NCBI RefSeq assembly: GCF_947507565.1
Contig: NC_089188.1
Coordinates: forward strand, 1,116,001 to 1,180,000
Direction: 5' to 3'
DNA: 64,000 nucleotides
Source: Oscarella lobularis
Taxonomy: Eukaryota; Porifera; Homoscleromorpha; Homosclerophorida; Oscarellidae
Positions 59,978 to 64,000 of the stretch are shown one piece after another. Both the position numbers and the translations under genes were made by a program. Each line of letters opens with the position of its first letter. The stretch's first letter is position 1. The notes under the pieces are model-generated. The model searched no databases, was not told the DNA's origin, and saw only the letters and a list, made by a program, of their open reading frames with translations.

Positions 59978-62900
59978 TCACAAACACGTCTCGAGAAGTT
60001 TGTCGAATTTCCTTTTGAATGCCTGCGCTGTTTCCTGCTTCGAGAAGCGAATTGACAGCTGTTCGACTTTCGGTTCGCCGTCAGAAATGTCGGCTGCTGT
60101 GAACCACATCCAAGATCGTTCAGAATTCGGCTTCATCTTTATATCGGCCGTTATGTAGTGATTGGCGCACAGCTTGTGCACCTGATCGCGTCGCATGATA
60201 ATTCGCGCCTTTCCGGTCGTCTCGTCTCGGAGCAATTTCATGTCTCCGACTCCCTTTTCTTTCCATTGTCCTGAATCCTTATCGAATCGATACAGCTTAC
60301 CGCGTTCTTTAAATTCGACGATTTGTCCTTCCTCGCCGGTTTTCACTTCAACTTTGTCCGGTAATTTGACGATTGGCTGCACGACGATGTCGTCGTCGCC
60401 GGCGGCGGCGGAAACTTCGTCGTTCTTGTCCTCATCGTCGCCTTCGTCGTCGCCGTCGTCGTCGCCGTCGCCGTCGGCGTCCTTCTGAGTAGTTGGACGA
60501 CCAAAGAGGACCGTGCCAGCGCCCGGAAACGATGCGTCGCTTTTCTTTGATCCAAACTTGAAGGAGCCTGAAGTGATCGATGAGAAGGACGGCATCTGGC
60601 TGGCACTCTGGACGAATGAAAAACCAATAGACGGCATAGGAACGCTCTCCTCTTCATTCGCAGACGCCGCAATTTCTTTCCTTTCTTCATCCGCCTGTCG
60701 TTCACCATCTGCACCAGGAGCCACATCTTCGTTCTCTACCTCGCTTTCGTCCTCATCTTCCTCCTCTACGACTTCGTCTTCTTCGTCCTCTATTTTCGCC
60801 TCATCTTCCTCTGCAAAGTCGTCCTTTTCTTCGTCCTGCACTGCCGCCGTCTCTTCTGCACCGTCGTCGCTCTCGTCATCATCGTCGCGACACCAAGACG
60901 GCACTTCGCGATCTTCGTAGAGGTAAAACGTCGGCGGTAATTGGTATTTAGCCGCTCTGGCCAGTTGATCTGGAGTCGGCTTTTTCTCGAGAACGAAAAT
61001 CACGTCGTCATCGTTGCTTTGCGTCACTTCAGACTCTCCTTTCGACATAAAAGCGATCTTGAACTGGGCAACTAATTCCGGCGTTCGAAAACGAGCGCTC
61101 AGCATTTCCGGCTTAGCACTTCCGTCGGCAAAATCGGCAGGAGAGAACCACGTCACCGCACGATCGGACGACGGCATGTCCTTCACTTCCATCTCGTCGG
61201 TCACGACGTGATTAGCGCAGATCTTGTGCACCTGATCGCGTCGCATCAGAACGCGAACTCGCCCCGTCGTCGGATGGCGAAGCAATTTCATCACGCCAAC
61301 GCCTCGCTCCTTCCACGCCGATCCCGTCGCGTCGTACCGAAACAGCTTCGCTCGTTCGGAAAAAATCACGTTCAAGCCCTCCTCTCCGGATTTTAAATCG
61401 ACGACGGCGTCCGGAAGCTTGACAATCGGTTGAAAATTCGCTTCTTCCTCCTCCTCCTCGTCGTTCGCCTCCTCGTTCTCACTGCTGTCGTCGCCACCAG
61501 GAGTGCGAGTCTTCGTCATCGAAGCAAAGACGGGTCGACCGGCGCCGGAAAAGTGAAAACTGGTGCCCGACGATTGGCCGAATACGAACGGTTTTTTCTC
61601 CGCCGCCGCCGCCGCCGACGACGACGGCGGCGACGACGATGCAAGGGAGGCAAAAGACGGCAAAGTACTGGCTTGTCCGAATACTTTGCCGCCCGTGCCG
61701 GTTGACGACGAAAACGCCGGAGCCAAGAACGTCTTTGGTTCCGATGCTGTCGCTCTTTCGTCTCCAGCTCGTGCCGGCACAGCGTCATCGTTCTCCGATT
61801 CGACCTCCTCCTCCTCCTCTTCCGTCTCATACTCAGATGAATTCGTAGCCACGTCATCGTCATTTTCTTTCGCCTGCATCACCGCCGCCGCCGCCGCCGC
61901 CTCTCTTTCGAACGCTTCTCGAAATTGCTGCGCTACGTCTCCTTCCCTAAACATGACGAGGAACGTTTCCGATTGGGATAGCCGCCATTTCAACGCTTTC
62001 TCTTTTTCAACGATGATCTGCATGTCCGGCGAAATCAGATGATTAGCGTACACTTTTTTCGCATGTTGCATGAGAATTCGCGCTTGACCCGAATCCTTTC
62101 TCTTCATAATTTTCAAATTGACGACATTCTGGTGAATCCATCCTCCCGGCGACTTATCATCTGGGAGAAACAGCTTCGCCGAATGCTCAAAAACAACCAT
62201 TTCGTCCTCTTCACCGCTCTTTACGGGCGAACTAACGTGAACGTCCTGTTCGCCTTCAAACGACGATTCGTCAACGCCAGTTTCCGCCGCACCTGGTTTG
62301 ACCGGCTTCGTTGCATCCGTCAGAGGTGCCGGCGTGGCGACAACTGAAAGCGACGGATTCGGCGAAGCGCACGCACGACAGGCGGACGCAATCGCCTCGT
62401 TGACGACGAGACACGCGTTGCAAGTCCACGATCCTTCGGCAGGACGAAATCTTTCCGCCAACGACAAAGCATCGCCGGCAGTTTCTTTCGCTTGAGCGAT
62501 CGGTTTCTCTTTCGTCGTCGCGACGGCGCTCATCGTACGTCGAGACTCGTCGAAAACGGACCGAAAATCTCGAGCGATTTCGGGCGTGCGAAATTTCACC
62601 GCTAGTTGTTCCGCCTTCGCATCGCCGTCGGAAAAATCCGCTGGAGTCGACCAGATCCAGCTGCGATCCGATCCCGGGAGCGGCTTGAGTTCCATATCGG
62701 GCGCGATGCGATGATTGGCGCAGACTTTGAGCACTTGCTCGCGCCGCATCAGAATCCGATACTGAGCGACGTCCTTCGCTTTTTTGATCATGATATCGCC
62801 GATGCCGCGCTCCTTCCAGCCGCCCGAATCGCGATCGAATCGAAAGAGACGCGCGCGTTGCGAAAACGTCGTCGTCTCGTTCTCCTCGCCGGACGAGACG

Positions 62901-64000
62901 GCAGCCACCGAATCGGGAAGTTTGACGATCGGTTTAAAATCGAATTCTCCCTCCGGCGACGCCGTCTCTTCTTCCTCCTCGTCGCCGTCGCCATCGGAAT
63001 CGGACGCCGCTCGCTCGTCCGACTCAAATAACTTCGATCCGGAAAACGTGCCGCCGAATGGTGCGACGCTAGTCGACGTCGTCGCAGCGGCGATTGAAGT
63101 GAAATTCGGCAACGACACGCCGGCTCCAAACGCCGTCTTTGGTGACGATCGTTGATCAGCCGATTTCTCGTTTTCGACGTCGGCACTTGCTGTCGTCGCC
63201 GTCGAAAACGGTGAGGCCGCGGCGACTACAGCCGGAGTCAACGTTCTCTGAGGCGTTGAGGAGTCAAAACGGAAGCGAAACTGGTTAAAAGGATCGCGAT
63301 TGAGAAACGGTGGCCTCGGACCCAGCAATGACTGTAGTCGGTTTGACGGCGGAGGTGGCGGCGGCCCAGAGGTCACATTTCGCTGTCCGAACATAAATGG
63401 AAGGATCGGACGAGGAGTATCAACATGTTGAACGGGCGGCGGCGGCGGCGGCGACACTGGCGGCGGCGATACTGGCATCATCGGCCGAGGCGTCGGCGTG
63501 AGAGACGAAAAGTAACCCGGTCCGATAGAACTCTCTTGTGGCATGAACGCGGGTGGACGAGGAGGCGGCGGAAAACGAGAAAAGGGGACGTGGGGAGGCG
63601 TATGTGAAATGACCGGTGCGGGCGGACGTTCTCGCTGCTGATTTGCGGAGGCAGCGACGACGGCGGCGGCGGCGGCGGCGGCGGCCTCCCTTTGCGTCGC
63701 TTTAATCTGTTCCATCTCCGCCTAACAATAAAGTCGTGAAGCGTACGGGGAGAGTGAGAGACTATGTGTCTTGCTTTGAGTGAGCGATAATCGGCGGCTA
63801 GCTGGGCGAGCAGTTCGTCCTTTTCTTTCAGGTTATCCTCCACTTCTTTCAGACTTCCTGTTAGATCTTCGACGCAGGACGACAATTCAGTGATTCGGGA
63901 ATTTGCAAGCTAGAAAATCAAATCAAAAGGTTTGTAAGGGTGAGGTAGAAGGTAGGGAAAACTTAGGATTCTTAGCAGCGTTTTTTAAGTGAGGGAAGAG
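59978..64000 (-). CDS. RANBP2: RANBP2/Nup358-like nucleoporin, 3' part (runs off the right edge)
   Basis: The last exon (59978 to about 63721) encodes roughly 1,247 aa; a coiled-coil exon (ELSSCVEDLTGSLKEVED, about 63770-63909) lies upstream and the gene continues past 64000. In the last exon, counted from Met 63715: Pro-rich and FG-type sequence (1-240), RanBD1 (~257-390), a RanBP2 zinc finger WTCNACLVVNEAIASACRAC (~425-458), a divergent RanBD (~493-607), RanBD3 (~762-893) and RanBD4 (~1113-1245). The RanBDs bind Ran-GTP at the cytoplasmic face of the nuclear pore and show KTGEEG, WKEKGVGDMKLL, RRDQVHKLCANH signatures. Stop comes right after the last RanBD, with no cyclophilin domain. Confidence 0.92.

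Overview
The window is nuclear DNA from an animal with a compact genome. Genes are densely packed, exons are short and many introns are only about 45-60 nt with GT-AG ends. The gene set is metazoan: Rb pocket protein, RFX factor, LAMP, MAM/LDLa receptor, YWTD/EGF protein, COP9 subunit 6, Nup358, CEP295 and DNAJC3. The tiny introns, gene density and CpG-rich coding sequence fit a marine early-branching animal such as a homoscleromorph sponge. That placement is inference; no marker gene settles it.

Layout. 1-2633: minus-strand LTR retrotransposon (gag, zinc knuckle, protease, then off the left edge), inserted just upstream of an exon of a plus-strand YWTD/EGF/Ig gene (2654-4484). 4749-10659: espin-like ankyrin gene. 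10828-13022 (-): DNAJC3 co-chaperone. 13160-13234: tRNA-Ile. About 13400-17194: CEP295 homologue ending in an ALMS motif. 17337-17721 (-): small membrane protein. 17783-21057: TPR plus SGNH-like protein. 21262-22743 (-): intronless CYP46-like P450. 22917-24392: coiled-coil gene. 24567-26081: LAMP-like protein. 26444-29458: p107/p130-type pocket protein. 29459-31905: repeat-rich intergenic DNA. 31906-33333: COPS6. 33557-36299: RFX factor. 36434-58668 (-): a giant receptor with an LU (Ly6/uPAR-like) domain, 13 LDLa and 13 MAM domains, and a transmembrane segment. 59154-59881: RPL9. 59978-64000 (-): the 3' part of a RANBP2/Nup358 gene.

The most striking structure is a 9.06-kb tandem array (46701-55762) in one intron of the giant receptor gene. 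It is built from two related units of 21 and 24 bp, so long ORFs open in several frames on both strands, and it carries a 1,614-bp higher-order duplication. The very long ORFs there look like a product of repeat arithmetic rather than genes.

The genes do not form one pathway; this is an ordinary eukaryotic neighbourhood with several head-to-head pairs sharing short intergenic spacers (61 bp at 17722-17782, 173 bp at 22744-22916, 485 bp at 58669-59153). Exon coordinates were read by eye from splice signals, reading phase and family resemblance, so individual boundaries may be off.
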